Below, one piece after another: positions 45,038 to 54,492 of a stretch of 55,982 nt of DNA. Within the stretch, counting starts at the first letter, position 1; each line of letters starts with the position of its first letter. The notes under the pieces are model-generated. The model did no database searches. It was given only the letters and a program-made list of their open reading frames with translations, and had not been told where the DNA came from. A program made the position numbers and the translations under genes. The stretch comes from Arenibacter certesii DSM 19833 (GTDB lineage: Bacteria > Bacteroidota > Bacteroidia > Flavobacteriales > Flavobacteriaceae): NCBI RefSeq assembly GCF_000429545.1, contig NZ_AUCB01000035.1, positions 1 through 55,982 of the forward strand, in the 5' to 3' direction.

Positions 45038-46081
45038 ATGAGAAAAAGCTTTAAAAATAATATTCAAATTGCGACGATTTTATTGTTACTACTATGTTTA
45101 GGTTGCAAAAACAAGTCTAATACCTTAGACAATTCCAAGTTTTCTTCATTAAAAGTAATGACCTGGAACATTTGGGGGGAATATAATTTGGAGCCACGCT
45201 ATACCATGGAAGGTAAAACATCCCGACAGCGGGTTGTTGAAATTATTAAAGATAGTGGTGCGGATATTATTACCATGACCGAAACGTATGGTTCTGCACA
45301 AGCCATATCAAAGGCATTGGACTATTACTATTATACCCCTTCACCAGATGCTAACCTGACCATTCTTAGCAGATATCCTTTAGAGGATTTTGGAAATGTA
45401 AACGGTTTATCTCCTTTTTCCTTTATTGTTGCGACTGCTATTTTACCAAGTAATCAGAAAATTAGGGTTTATAACCTATGGCTAACCAGTGGAGGAAGGC
45501 ATATTGTAGCTATTAAAGATAATAACCTCTCCGATGCTGAATTTAATGATGGTGATGAAAATCGTTACCAACATATTCAGCAGCTACTTCAACATGAGGA
45601 CTTTAAAAAGGATTTGGCAAATAAAGATCAGATTCCATTAATTGTTGCTGGAGATTTCAACTGTGTTTCTCATTTGGATTTCACGGAGGAAACAAAAGCT
45701 AGTGGGCTCAATTTTAATAGGCTGGTTGCCAATAAAACTTCCATAGCTATGGACAAGGCCGGTTTTACCGATACATATAGATCAACTAACCCTAAAATTA
45801 CTCAAGAAACTTTGGGATATACTTGGACTACTGTAGGGTTGGAATTTACTTATGAATCTGACTTGGGCTTTGTACCCATTAAAACGGATACACATCCTGA
45901 ACCTGAATACAGAAATCCTTTTGCTAGAATAGATTTTATATATAGCACCGGCGAAAATATAATCCCCATTAATTCTAAAACCATTGTCCATCATAGTTCT
46001 AATTTAAACAGGAGTTTTCCAGAATTCCCATCCGATCACGGTGCGGTATTAACGACTTTTCAAATAAATCAAAATAAATGA
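45038..46081 (+). CDS. EEP-family phosphodiesterase lipoprotein
   Basis: A 347-residue lipoprotein-like protein (LLLLLCLGC). Active-site motifs: VMTWNIWGEY, TMTETYG, VAGDFNCVSHLDF, FARIDFIYS and PSDHGAVL. It is closely related to the catalytic half of the preceding gene product, sharing the TETYG and SHLDF features, so the two probably arose by duplication. It starts directly after the upstream stop and overlaps the next gene by four bases. Substrate is not determinable; sphingomyelinase-like or sugar-phosphodiesterase activity is possible. Confidence 0.85.
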   Translation: MRKSFKNNIQIATILLLLLCLGCKNKSNTLDNSKFSSLKVMTWNIWGEYNLEPRYTMEGKTSRQRVVEIIKDSGADIITMTETYGSAQAISKALDYYYYTPSPDANLTILSRYPLEDFGNVNGLSPFSFIVATAILPSNQKIRVYNLWLTSGGRHIVAIKDNNLSDAEFNDGDENRYQHIQQLLQHEDFKKDLANKDQIPLIVAGDFNCVSHLDFTEETKASGLNFNRLVANKTSIAMDKAGFTDTYRSTNPKITQETLGYTWTTVGLEFTYESDLGFVPIKTDTHPEPEYRNPFARIDFIYSTGENIIPINSKTIVHHSSNLNRSFPEFPSDHGAVLTTFQINQNK

Positions 46082-46974
46082 ATTTAAGATATCCTATTTT
46101 AATCTTTTTGTTTGGTATTACGAGTATTGTTTTTTCACAAGAAAACTTACGGATATTAACCTTTAATATTTGGGATCCTGCTGATATCCCATTTTGGGAA
46201 AAACACGCTAATGGTTACCCAGTTGATAAATTGGTAACTTACGTTACAGAAGATAATGCTGATGTTTTATTGTTCCAGGAAGTAACTTTGGAAAAACCAC
46301 CTCATCATCAATCTTACAACAGTATTAAAAATAAACTTTTTAAGAAAGGATATATTTATTCTGCCTTTTACAAACCTAACGGGACTACGGGTTATGTTCC
46401 TAATTCTACAAATAGTGGTTATCCATTAGCTATATTCAGCAAATTTCCAATTGAAGAAACCTTTACGACGCAACAAACAACTGAAAAAAGGATGGGAAAG
46501 GGTTTATTAGGTATTAAAATAAGAGTTAATGATAAGCCGTTATTTATATTCAACACCCATTTAAATATTGGGAACCATACTACTGATGAGGAAATTAGTA
46601 GAGTAGCATTGCCTTTTATCAAGAAGGTGACAGTCAACGATATGGTTATATTCGCTGGTGATTTCAATAGTCCACCTGCTGCAGAGTTTCCTAATTCGTC
46701 CAAAAAAATTGATGATTACACGTATAGTTCCCAAACCACACAATTTTTAATTGATGCCAAATTTAATGATGCTTGGGTGTTTCTTCCGAATAACAATAAA
46801 AAAGGTAATGGAGTAACCTGTCCTGGACAAGACGATTATATTAAACGTGTTGACCAAGTTTATTTTAAAGGGAATGGTTTAAAACCAACGTATGCTTTTG
46901 CAAAACGCAATCTGTGGGAATCTATTAATTTATTAGACCATAATGGGGTAGTGGTCGATTTTGTAATTGAATAA
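46078..46974 (+). CDS. EEP-family phosphodiesterase, sphingomyelinase-like
   Basis: A 298-residue exported enzyme (signal LFGITSIVFSQ). Motifs: ILTFNIWDPAD, LLFQEVT, FNTHLNIGNH, FAGDFNSPPAA, RVDQVYF and LDHNGVVV. It is a different branch from the two upstream EEP proteins. The FNTHLN motif with a Pro/Gly-rich loop (TNSGYPLAIFSKFPI) recalls bacterial neutral sphingomyelinases, but nucleases and phosphatases share it. It begins with a four-base overlap on the preceding gene. Confidence 0.83.
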   Translation: MNLRYPILIFLFGITSIVFSQENLRILTFNIWDPADIPFWEKHANGYPVDKLVTYVTEDNADVLLFQEVTLEKPPHHQSYNSIKNKLFKKGYIYSAFYKPNGTTGYVPNSTNSGYPLAIFSKFPIEETFTTQQTTEKRMGKGLLGIKIRVNDKPLFIFNTHLNIGNHTTDEEISRVALPFIKKVTVNDMVIFAGDFNSPPAAEFPNSSKKIDDYTYSSQTTQFLIDAKFNDAWVFLPNNNKKGNGVTCPGQDDYIKRVDQVYFKGNGLKPTYAFAKRNLWESINLLDHNGVVVDFVIE

Positions 46975-47050
46975 CCGTTAACGTTTTTAGAGGACACCAT
47001 TGTGAATTAAAAAAATTGATTTAAAAATTCTAATTAAAAGATATCTATCA

Positions 47051-47947
47051 ATGAGGAAAACAATTATAGGAATGATTGTGATTATATCATTTTTGAGTGT
47101 TCACTTGGTCAACGCACAAGGTACCAAATCGGTAAAGGTGATTAGTTATAACATTTGGAACGGCTTTGATTGGGGTAAAGATTCTGATCGAAAAAAGGAG
47201 TTTATAGATTGGGTAAACGCCCAAAATCCAGATGTATTTGCCCTGCAGGAATTGTGTGGCTATTCACAGGAAAAACTGTTGGAGGATGCTAAGAAATGGG
47301 GGCATAACTATGCGGAAATTTTAAAAACTTCTGGGTATCCGGTTGGGATTACATCTAAGGAACCAATAGAAGTAAAAGAAAGGATATTGGATGATATGCA
47401 TCACGGGGCCTTACATTGTAAGGTTTATGGTATTGATGTTTTTATAATTCATTTTTCACCATTTAGCCATCAAAAAAGACGGGAAGAGGCGAAAATTATA
47501 TTGGACAAGTTATCCAAATTTACCACTGGGCAAGACAAGTATTTGGTTTTAGGGGATTTCAATGCTTTGTCACCTTTTGATGCCGACCTATATAAGGATA
47601 AAACATGGCTTTTGGAGGAGAAAAGAGCTTCGGAAAAAGAACACGACCATGTTAGAAACTTATTAGATGATGAATTGGAATACGGTGTAATTGGGTCTCT
47701 TTTAGGCTATCCTTTAATTGATGTTGTTCAAAGGTTTACTACCACATGGGAGGATAGATTGAGCTGTCCCACACAGGTATTTGAAACCGAAAAGGGAGAA
47801 GGCCCTAATAAAAACTCTACTCGTATAGATTATATTTTAAGCTCCCCTTTTTTAGCAAAGAGGTGTGTAAACGCAACGGTGCTTAATAAAAAAGAAACTT
47901 ACTATTTATCTGACCATTATCCAATTTTAGCTGAATTTGTATGGTAG
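47051..47947 (+). CDS. EEP-family phosphodiesterase
   Basis: A 298-residue exported enzyme (signal MIVIISFLSVHLVNAQ). Motifs: VISYNIWNGFDWG, FALQELCG, IHFSPFSHQKR, VLGDFNALSPFDAD, RIDYILSS and LSDHYPILAEF. It is the fourth EEP protein in a row, separated from the third by 76 bases, and distinct in sequence from the others. The remnant of a GH116 gene follows immediately, which places glucosidase and phosphodiesterase functions together. Confidence 0.85.
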   Translation: MRKTIIGMIVIISFLSVHLVNAQGTKSVKVISYNIWNGFDWGKDSDRKKEFIDWVNAQNPDVFALQELCGYSQEKLLEDAKKWGHNYAEILKTSGYPVGITSKEPIEVKERILDDMHHGALHCKVYGIDVFIIHFSPFSHQKRREEAKIILDKLSKFTTGQDKYLVLGDFNALSPFDADLYKDKTWLLEEKRASEKEHDHVRNLLDDELEYGVIGSLLGYPLIDVVQRFTTTWEDRLSCPTQVFETEKGEGPNKNSTRIDYILSSPFLAKRCVNATVLNKKETYYLSDHYPILAEFVW

Positions 47948-47970
47948 ATGAGGGAATGACAATGATCTAA

Positions 47971-48417
47971 GCTATATATGACCGCTATGCACCTAGTAAA
48001 AGAAATCCATATAATGAAATTGAATACGGCAATCATTATACACGTGCAATGTCTAGTTATGGTGCATTTATTACAGCCTCTGGATTTACATTAAATGAAC
48101 CGAATGGAAAAATAGGGTTTGCCCCTAAAATCACCCCTGAAAATTTTAGGTCAGCTTTTATTACTGGAAGTAGTTGGGGTACATTTTCTCAAAATGTAAA
48201 GAACGGACAGCAGAGAGCTAGATTAGAGATTGAATATGGTGCATTAAAACTAAAAGAAGTTAGTTTGGATGAATTGTCGGACTCAAAGCACGTGATGGTG
48301 ACTTTAAATGGTGAAAAAGTAAAAGCAAAGTTGAAGAATAAAAACAATGAAGTAATGGTATCATTTAAACCTATTTCGATTATAAAAGGTGATAAACTTG
48401 AGTTTGAAATTAAATAA
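47971..48417 (+). pseudogene. GH116-like glycosidase, C-terminal remnant
   Basis: From 47971, in frame after a TAA, the sequence reads AIYDRYAPSKRNPYNEIE followed by GNHYTRAMSSYGAFITASGF, the conserved C-terminal motif of GH116 enzymes. It continues with the same terminal beta domain as the intact GH116 gene downstream (GFAPK, WGTFSQN, then a VTLNGEKV-like strand). The longest open frame begins at ATG 48049 (122 codons), but coding similarity starts earlier. The catalytic barrel is absent, so a second GH116 gene was largely deleted. It ends 9 bases before the intact one. Confidence 0.82.
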
Positions 48418-48426
48418 TAATAAAAT

Positions 48427-51144
48427 ATGTCGCAGAAATTATTTTTTTTAATCGTTATAGGGGCTTTAAGTATCAGTTTACAGGCTCAGGTTGCCGAAGA
48501 ATTAAAGGTCAAATCAGTAATAAACAATACTTTAGAAAATAAAGATGCTCTTTTAAAGGACTACTATAAGTTGAGCAATGAGGCTGGACTTCTAACGCGC
48601 GGTTCCCAGACAGTGTATAAAGACGAAAATTTAACCGCAATCCAATTCCCAGTAGGGGGTATTGGCACAGGGAGTATTCAATACGATGGACAGGCTGTAC
48701 CACGATATTGGCAAATTTTCAATAATATGGGGCATGATTTCATCCCAAATAGTTTTTTTGCAATTCGCACAAAACAAAAACAAAAGATTAAGGTAAGAGC
48801 ATTGCAAACCAAAGAAGTTGGTTCTTTTAAACCAATGAAATCTTTAGAAGCTATTGGTAGGTTTCCATTTTTAGAATATATTTTTGATGATGATCTTCCT
48901 GTAAAAGTTACGATGGAAATCTTCAATCCATTTATACCAACTAATAGTAAAGAATCTGGTATTCCTGCTGTTTTTTATGAGTTCACCATAAACAATATAT
49001 CAAGTGATAAAGTGTCGGTGAATCTTTTGGCTTCACAACAAAATGCAGTGGGGTTTTCAAAATTACCACTTGTAAATCACGAGAAATCATTTGCCGATAA
49101 TTTTAACTATAGTATTAGTCGTAGGCCAGTAACCGGTAATAATTTTGAGTATTACAAGGGGAATACAAACTCAATAGTTTCTGAAAAAGGAGCCGAAATT
49201 TTGTTAATGGAAGGTAATGATCCCAGTGATAGTGAACATTTTGGGGAAATGGCAATGGTTGTTTTTGATAAGGAAGGGACAACAAAAGGGATTGCTAGTT
49301 GGAATAATGAAATAGAACTCTACTCCATATTTGAAAAGTTCGGCAAATTAAAAGGCGATTTGATTGCTAAAAGTAGTGATGAAGGTAGCACATTTACTGG
49401 TGCTTTAAATACCTCATTAACATTGAAACCTGGAGAAGTTCGTACGGTTAAAATGGCATTAGTTTGGTATTTTCCTAATGGGAGAAATGGTGGTAAAGCG
49501 GATAAGTGGGATGCTTGGGGAAACGGTGATTGGGAAGGTGATGGTAATTTTTATGCGAATCATTGGAAAAGTATCAAAGAACTCACTAATTATTTAAAAG
49601 AAAACCATGAAATATTGACCCGTAGAACCCGAAATTTTACAAATTCGTTTTTTGAAACAAACTTACCGTATTGGTTAGTTGAACGTATTAGTAATCAGTT
49701 GGCTATCCTTAAAAGTCGAACTATTTTTCACGATAAAAATGGATATGTAGGGCTATGGGAAGGAACTGGGGGAGTAGATGGTTCTTGTTCAGGAAATTGT
49801 AATCATGTTTGGCATTATGCCCAATCGCATGCAAGGCTATTCCCAGAGTTGGGAAGATCGATCAGAAATCAAACCTTTAACAGTATAAAGGAGAACGGTG
49901 AAATACCATATCGCCAACCTGCGGGTAGTGTAGCGTTTGATGGGCAATGTGGGGATATATTAGGAGCTTATAGAGAGCATTTATTGTCTCCAGATAACAC
50001 TTGGCTTAAAAGCCAATACCCTGCAATTAAAAAAGCGATGAACTATCTGGTGAATGGGTATGATGAAGATAAAGATGGATGGCTATCCGATACAGCCAAA
50101 CACACAACATACGATGCTTCAATGTCAGGGAATCCGTCCTTTTTAAGCTCTTTATACTTAGCAGCTTTAAGAGCTAGTGAAAAAATGGCAATTATAATGG
50201 GAGATAACAATCAGGCAGAAGAATGGAAAAATATAGCCGATAACTCAGCTAAATTACAATCAGAAAAGCTGTGGAACGGAGAGTATTTTTACCAAATACC
50301 TGGTGCAATACGTGCAACTGATTATGAAAATGCCTGTCATTCTGATCAGTTATTGGGGCAATGGTGGGCAGATCAATTGGCTTTAGGAAGTTTGTATCCC
50401 GATTATAAAATTAAGTCAGCAAACGAGGCAATTTTAAAGTATAATTTTAAAAGTAATTTAAAAAATCACGATCAAGGCCATAGAACCTTTGCCTTACCTG
50501 AGGAAGCGGGAATGGTAGTGAGTACGTGGCCAAACAAAGATAGAACTGAATACGCGTCGGGGTATTCTAGTGAGGTGTGGTCCACTTTTGAATATACCAT
50601 AGGGGCCTCCTTAATTAAATATAATAAAATCCGAGATGCGCTAACTATTTTACGGTCCGGTTATAACCGTTATGATGGAAAATTAAGAACAGGTTATATA
50701 GGAGACTGGGGTAATTTTGGGTTTAGCGGAAATCCTTTCGGTGATGATGAATGTGGTCAGTTTTACGGAAGGGCGCTCTCTATTTGGTCAGTTCTATTAA
50801 ACGCTCAGGGTTTTGAGTACAATGGACCGGAGCAAATAATTGGATTTGACCCAAAATGGAAACCAGAAAATCACACATCATTCTTTTCTACTGCAGAAGG
50901 TTGGGGTAATTTTTCTCAAAATCGAGATGGAAGCACTCAAATAAATACTATAACTCTGAAATACGGAAAACTAAACCTTTCACAAATCATTTTAACATTA
51001 GAAAGAGAGATTCAAGATGAGGTAAGTGTAACCATTAATGGAGAAGACATTAAGGTTACTTCAAAAAATAAAGCAGGAAAACTATCCATTGAATTTGAAA
51101 CCCTTAACCTGGTTGCTGGAGATATAATTACCATTAAAATTTAA
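48427..51144 (+). CDS. GH116 family beta-glucosidase / glucosylceramidase-like
   Basis: A 905-residue exported enzyme (signal LIVIGALSISLQAQ). The N-terminal GH116 domain has GGIGTGSIQYDGQ and RYWQIFNNMGHDF. The (alpha/alpha)6 barrel contains the probable nucleophile Glu445 in VGLWEGTGG and the acid/base Asp563 in HTTYDAS, by alignment with human GBA2 and bacterial GH116 enzymes. Other family marks are GNCNHVWHYAQ and SDQLLGQWWADQL. An extra C-terminal beta domain (about 810-905) matches the remnant upstream. GH116 enzymes act on beta-glucosides, including glucosylceramide, and some on beta-xylosides. The phosphodiesterase and GH123 neighbours favour a glycosphingolipid. Specificity needs testing. 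Confidence 0.9.
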   Translation: MSQKLFFLIVIGALSISLQAQVAEELKVKSVINNTLENKDALLKDYYKLSNEAGLLTRGSQTVYKDENLTAIQFPVGGIGTGSIQYDGQAVPRYWQIFNNMGHDFIPNSFFAIRTKQKQKIKVRALQTKEVGSFKPMKSLEAIGRFPFLEYIFDDDLPVKVTMEIFNPFIPTNSKESGIPAVFYEFTINNISSDKVSVNLLASQQNAVGFSKLPLVNHEKSFADNFNYSISRRPVTGNNFEYYKGNTNSIVSEKGAEILLMEGNDPSDSEHFGEMAMVVFDKEGTTKGIASWNNEIELYSIFEKFGKLKGDLIAKSSDEGSTFTGALNTSLTLKPGEVRTVKMALVWYFPNGRNGGKADKWDAWGNGDWEGDGNFYANHWKSIKELTNYLKENHEILTRRTRNFTNSFFETNLPYWLVERISNQLAILKSRTIFHDKNGYVGLWEGTGGVDGSCSGNCNHVWHYAQSHARLFPELGRSIRNQTFNSIKENGEIPYRQPAGSVAFDGQCGDILGAYREHLLSPDNTWLKSQYPAIKKAMNYLVNGYDEDKDGWLSDTAKHTTYDASMSGNPSFLSSLYLAALRASEKMAIIMGDNNQAEEWKNIADNSAKLQSEKLWNGEYFYQIPGAIRATDYENACHSDQLLGQWWADQLALGSLYPDYKIKSANEAILKYNFKSNLKNHDQGHRTFALPEEAGMVVSTWPNKDRTEYASGYSSEVWSTFEYTIGASLIKYNKIRDALTILRSGYNRYDGKLRTGYIGDWGNFGFSGNPFGDDECGQFYGRALSIWSVLLNAQGFEYNGPEQIIGFDPKWKPENHTSFFSTAEGWGNFSQNRDGSTQINTITLKYGKLNLSQIILTLEREIQDEVSVTINGEDIKVTSKNKAGKLSIEFETLNLVAGDIITIKI

Positions 51145-51188
51145 TTTATGGTTGTAGATGACCATTGAATAACAATACATGAAAACAA

Positions 51189-52205
51189 ATGAAACGACGT
51201 GAATTTATTAATCGAGTAGGGATAGGGGCAACAGCTTCATTGATGCCTTCAACATTATTATCATTTACACCAGCACTTTTTTCTGAAAAACGGGCAAGGC
51301 AAGTGAAAATTGGTATTGTATCGGATGTACATAAGGACTTAATGCCAGATGCCGATGAACGTTTAGAAATCTTTATTAACAAGGCGATTGATAAGAAAGT
51401 AGATTTTATAATTCAAATGGGCGACTTCTGTTTCGCAGAAACAAAAAATAAAGGTTTTTTAAATATTTGGGAACAGTTTAAAGGCCCAAAATATCATGTT
51501 TTAGGCAATCATGATATGGATAGAAATTCGAAAGAAGAAATGTTGGATTTCTGGGAGATGCCTAAAACCTATTATTCATATGATTTTTGGGGTTATCATT
51601 TTATAGTATTAGATGCCAATTTTATATATCAAGACGGGAAGTTCATCGACTATAAAAATGCCAATTTCTATGTAGATGATAGTGCTAGAACCTTTATAGA
51701 TAATGAACAAATAGAATGGTTTAAAGCAGATTTAGAGGCTACAAAACTCCCTACCATAGTGTTTTCACATCAAAGTTTATGGCACTACCAATGGGGGGTT
51801 AAAAACCGTTTAACGCTTCAGAAAATAATGGAAGCTCATAAAGAAAAGGTGATTTGTTGCCTAAACGGTCATAATCATTTGGATTATCATCATCATCAAA
51901 ATGGAATTGATTATATAGAAATTAATAGTATGTCGTATCAATGGTTGTCAGCCAAATATAAAAGTACTCAGCGTTTTCCAAAAGAGTTTTATGACCAATA
52001 CGGCAATCTTCCCCAAATAGGTGCTTATAAAGATCCATTATACGCATTTGCAACACTAAATGCAAAGGGTACAATGGAGATAGAAGGAGTAAAAAGTACA
52101 TGGATGTCACCTTCTCCTTATGATATGGGTATGGAGAAAGGAATTGATGGGATGGTTTATTCAGCTAAAATGTCAGATTATAAAATAAAATTTAAAAAGA
52201 GGTAG
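51189..52205 (+). CDS. Tat-exported calcineurin-like metallophosphoesterase (copy 1 of 3)
   Basis: A 338-residue enzyme with a twin-arginine-type signal (MKRREFINRVGIGATASLM). All metal motifs are present: VSDVHKD, MGDFCFAE, LGNHDMD, FSHQSLWHYQW and NGHNHLDYHHH. It is the most diverged of three homologous genes (with 52207 and 54493) and has an insertion after VLDANF. It follows the GH116 gene by 44 bases. It could remove phosphate from sugar or lipid products released by the EEP and phosphodiesterase enzymes; the calcineurin fold also includes acid sphingomyelinase. The real substrate is unknown. Confidence 0.82.
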   Translation: MKRREFINRVGIGATASLMPSTLLSFTPALFSEKRARQVKIGIVSDVHKDLMPDADERLEIFINKAIDKKVDFIIQMGDFCFAETKNKGFLNIWEQFKGPKYHVLGNHDMDRNSKEEMLDFWEMPKTYYSYDFWGYHFIVLDANFIYQDGKFIDYKNANFYVDDSARTFIDNEQIEWFKADLEATKLPTIVFSHQSLWHYQWGVKNRLTLQKIMEAHKEKVICCLNGHNHLDYHHHQNGIDYIEINSMSYQWLSAKYKSTQRFPKEFYDQYGNLPQIGAYKDPLYAFATLNAKGTMEIEGVKSTWMSPSPYDMGMEKGIDGMVYSAKMSDYKIKFKKR

Positions 52206-52206
52206 A

Positions 52207-53166
52207 ATGGAACGCCGGAAATTCTTACAAAACACGATTCAAACAGGTATTGCATTGTCTATTCCATTACCCTTATCTGCGTTTCAATCAAATGGTCATA
52301 AAAAGCTAAGAATAGGTTTGGTTGCAGATGTGCATCAAGATACTATACATGATGGCTATGAGCGCCTAAAGTATTTTATGGATGATATGAATGAACGCCA
52401 ACCTGATTTTTTAATTCAATTGGGAGATTTTGCCCTTCCTCATAAGTATAATGAACCATTTTTAGACATCTGGAATAGTTATAAACACCCTACCTATCAT
52501 GTACTGGGTAACCATGATATGGATGATGGATTTACAAAGGAAGAAACTATGGCTTGGTGGGGAATGAAAGAACGTTATTATTCTTTTGATAGTAATGGAT
52601 TTCATTTTGTGGTTTTGGATGGTAATAAAAAAGGTGCTCCATGGATAGGCTATATTGATGAAGAACAGCAAGAATGGCTAAAACAAGATTTAGCAGGTAC
52701 AAAAAGTCCAACGATTATAGTTTGTCACCAAAGTTTAGAAAGAGAACATGATTGGGGAGTGACCAATGGGGATCAAATTAGATCGATTATTGGACAAGCA
52801 AATATGGATGATAATAAAGCAAAGGTTATTGCTTGTTTAAGTGGGCATCATCATGAAGATTATGTAAGGGTTATTAATACTATTCCTTACATACAAATCA
52901 ATAGTATGTCATATAAATCCTTAGGTGATGGTAAATATTCAAATATTCGTTTTCCAAAGCATATAGAACATGCACATCCTATTTTAAAGCTAACATTTCC
53001 GTACAGAGACCCATTATATACTATGTTGACCATTGATCCAGAAGATCATACTATACATATTGAAGGGTGTTCAACTGTATATATTTCTCCATCACCTAAA
53101 GAGGCAGGTTTAGATGATGAAGGCAAAATAACTTCGACTATTACGGAACGAAATATTAAATATTAA
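52207..53166 (+). CDS. Tat-exported calcineurin-like metallophosphoesterase (copy 2 of 3)
   Basis: A 319-residue homologue starting one base after the previous stop. Tat-type signal MERRKFLQNTIQTG; motifs VADVHQD, LGDFALPH, LGNHDMD, VCHQSLE and SGHHHEDY. It is closer to the copy at 54493 than to its direct neighbour (shared VADVHQD/IADIHQD, MAWWGM/MAYWGM and VVLDGN/IVLDGN), so the array grew by more than one duplication. Confidence 0.82.
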   Translation: MERRKFLQNTIQTGIALSIPLPLSAFQSNGHKKLRIGLVADVHQDTIHDGYERLKYFMDDMNERQPDFLIQLGDFALPHKYNEPFLDIWNSYKHPTYHVLGNHDMDDGFTKEETMAWWGMKERYYSFDSNGFHFVVLDGNKKGAPWIGYIDEEQQEWLKQDLAGTKSPTIIVCHQSLEREHDWGVTNGDQIRSIIGQANMDDNKAKVIACLSGHHHEDYVRVINTIPYIQINSMSYKSLGDGKYSNIRFPKHIEHAHPILKLTFPYRDPLYTMLTIDPEDHTIHIEGCSTVYISPSPKEAGLDDEGKITSTITERNIKY

Positions 53167-53167
53167 A

Positions 53168-53755
53168 ATGAAGAATATAAAAATAGTTAAAGCAATTACT
53201 ATCCTGGCGCTTATGTGTGCCTGCAATATGGGAAAAGGACCTGAAAGGGAAACAATCTTAATAGAAGAAGTTAAGGAGACCTCAAATTGGAAAACAGATT
53301 TAGAGGCTAAATTGAAATTATATGGACATCGAAACTGGATAGTTATTGCCGATGCTGCCTACCCACAACAAAGTAATCCAGCTGTTGAGACCATTACAAT
53401 TAATGCCTCCCAGCTTGAGACTGTAGAATATGTTAGTGAGTTAATATCAAAATCCATCCATGTAGATGCTAATATTTTTGTGGATAAGGAAATGACTTTT
53501 GTTCCAGAAAAAAATGCCAAAGGAATTACAGACTATAGAAACAATTTATTTTCCATTTTAGAAGGAAAACCTGTAAAAACGATAATGCATGAAGATATTA
53601 TTCGTGAACTAGATGCATCAGCAAAATTATTTAATGTGCTAATTCTTAAAACAAATCTAGCAATTCCATATACCTCGGTCTTCTTTCAACTGGAATGTGG
53701 TTATTGGAATTCAGATTCCGAAAATGAATTGAGAGAAGCTATGAATAATAATTAA
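53168..53755 (+). CDS. Lipoprotein with possible RbsD/FucU-like domain
   Basis: A 195-residue exported, probably lipidated protein (ITILALMCAC). The central stretch LYGHRNWIVIADAAYPQQSN resembles the GH-x-D-x-I-x-I-x-DA-x-x-P core of RbsD/FucU sugar mutarotases (D-ribose pyranase, fucose mutarotase), and the C-terminal GYWNSDSE could fit their end. Those proteins are normally cytoplasmic, so an exported form would be unusual. Its start follows the metallophosphoesterase stop by one base, so it is in the same operon. The assignment is tentative; an unknown periplasmic protein is the alternative. Confidence 0.45.
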   Translation: MKNIKIVKAITILALMCACNMGKGPERETILIEEVKETSNWKTDLEAKLKLYGHRNWIVIADAAYPQQSNPAVETITINASQLETVEYVSELISKSIHVDANIFVDKEMTFVPEKNAKGITDYRNNLFSILEGKPVKTIMHEDIIRELDASAKLFNVLILKTNLAIPYTSVFFQLECGYWNSDSENELREAMNNN

Positions 53756-53768
53756 GGCTATTTATATC

Positions 53769-54305
53769 ATGGATGAATTTGTAGATATACTTGATTGTGA
53801 AGGAAAGAGGACGGGGGAATCTTGTCTGAAATCGGAAGCTCACAAAAATGGCTATTGGCATCCTTGTGTTCATGTGTGGCTCTACACAAAAGATGGTGAT
53901 CTACTAATTCAGAAGAGAACAGCTACTAAGGAAACTTTTCCGAATGCTTGGGATGTTTCCGTTGCTGGTCATGTTAGAGCAGGAGAAAGTTTTTTGGAAG
54001 CTGCTCAAAGAGAAGTATTGGAAGAAATTGGTCTCAATATTCAAATAAATGATCTAAAGTTTATTGGAAACTATGCAACAGATATAATACATAATCAGTC
54101 TCTTATTGATAGAGAATACCATCATGTATATATAGTGAAGTTGATTAAACCCATAGAAGAATTGTCGTTACAGGCAGAGGAAGTTTCTCAATTAAAATTA
54201 ATTTCAATCTCCATATTAAAAGAAGTCTTAATTTGTGATATTGATGAATTTCAGTTTGTTCCGTATGGTTTAGATTATTTTGACATGGTTTTTAATGCAA
54301 TTTAA
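53769..54305 (+). CDS. Nudix hydrolase
   Basis: A 178-residue cytoplasmic enzyme with a perfect Nudix box, GHVRAGESFLEAAQREVLEE followed by IGL, within a domain like the YfcD/isopentenyl-diphosphate isomerase branch (NGYWHPCVHVWLY, LLIQKRTATKETFPNAWD). It hydrolyses or rearranges a nucleoside- or isoprenoid-diphosphate-type substrate that cannot be named. It lies 13 bases after the lipoprotein gene and before the third metallophosphoesterase, so co-expression is likely although its link to the pathway is unclear. Confidence 0.88.
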   Translation: MDEFVDILDCEGKRTGESCLKSEAHKNGYWHPCVHVWLYTKDGDLLIQKRTATKETFPNAWDVSVAGHVRAGESFLEAAQREVLEEIGLNIQINDLKFIGNYATDIIHNQSLIDREYHHVYIVKLIKPIEELSLQAEEVSQLKLISISILKEVLICDIDEFQFVPYGLDYFDMVFNAI

Positions 54306-54492
54306 TTTCCCTCATAGTTCATTAGAAATTAGTTTCATAATGGTAGTGAATAAAGAAGGAAATAGTAATGTGCTATTCTTAAATACTACATCAATATTAT
54401 TTGATTTTAATAATAACATTTATCCTATAACAGATCTAAGCTGGTTTAAAACAAAGTGTACTTGAAAAATATAATAATAAATCAAATTCGAT

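Noticed and set aside
54280..54465. 61-codon frame after the Nudix gene
   Set aside because: It overlaps the Nudix gene end in another frame, has no recognisable domain and looks like read-through of AT-rich spacer.
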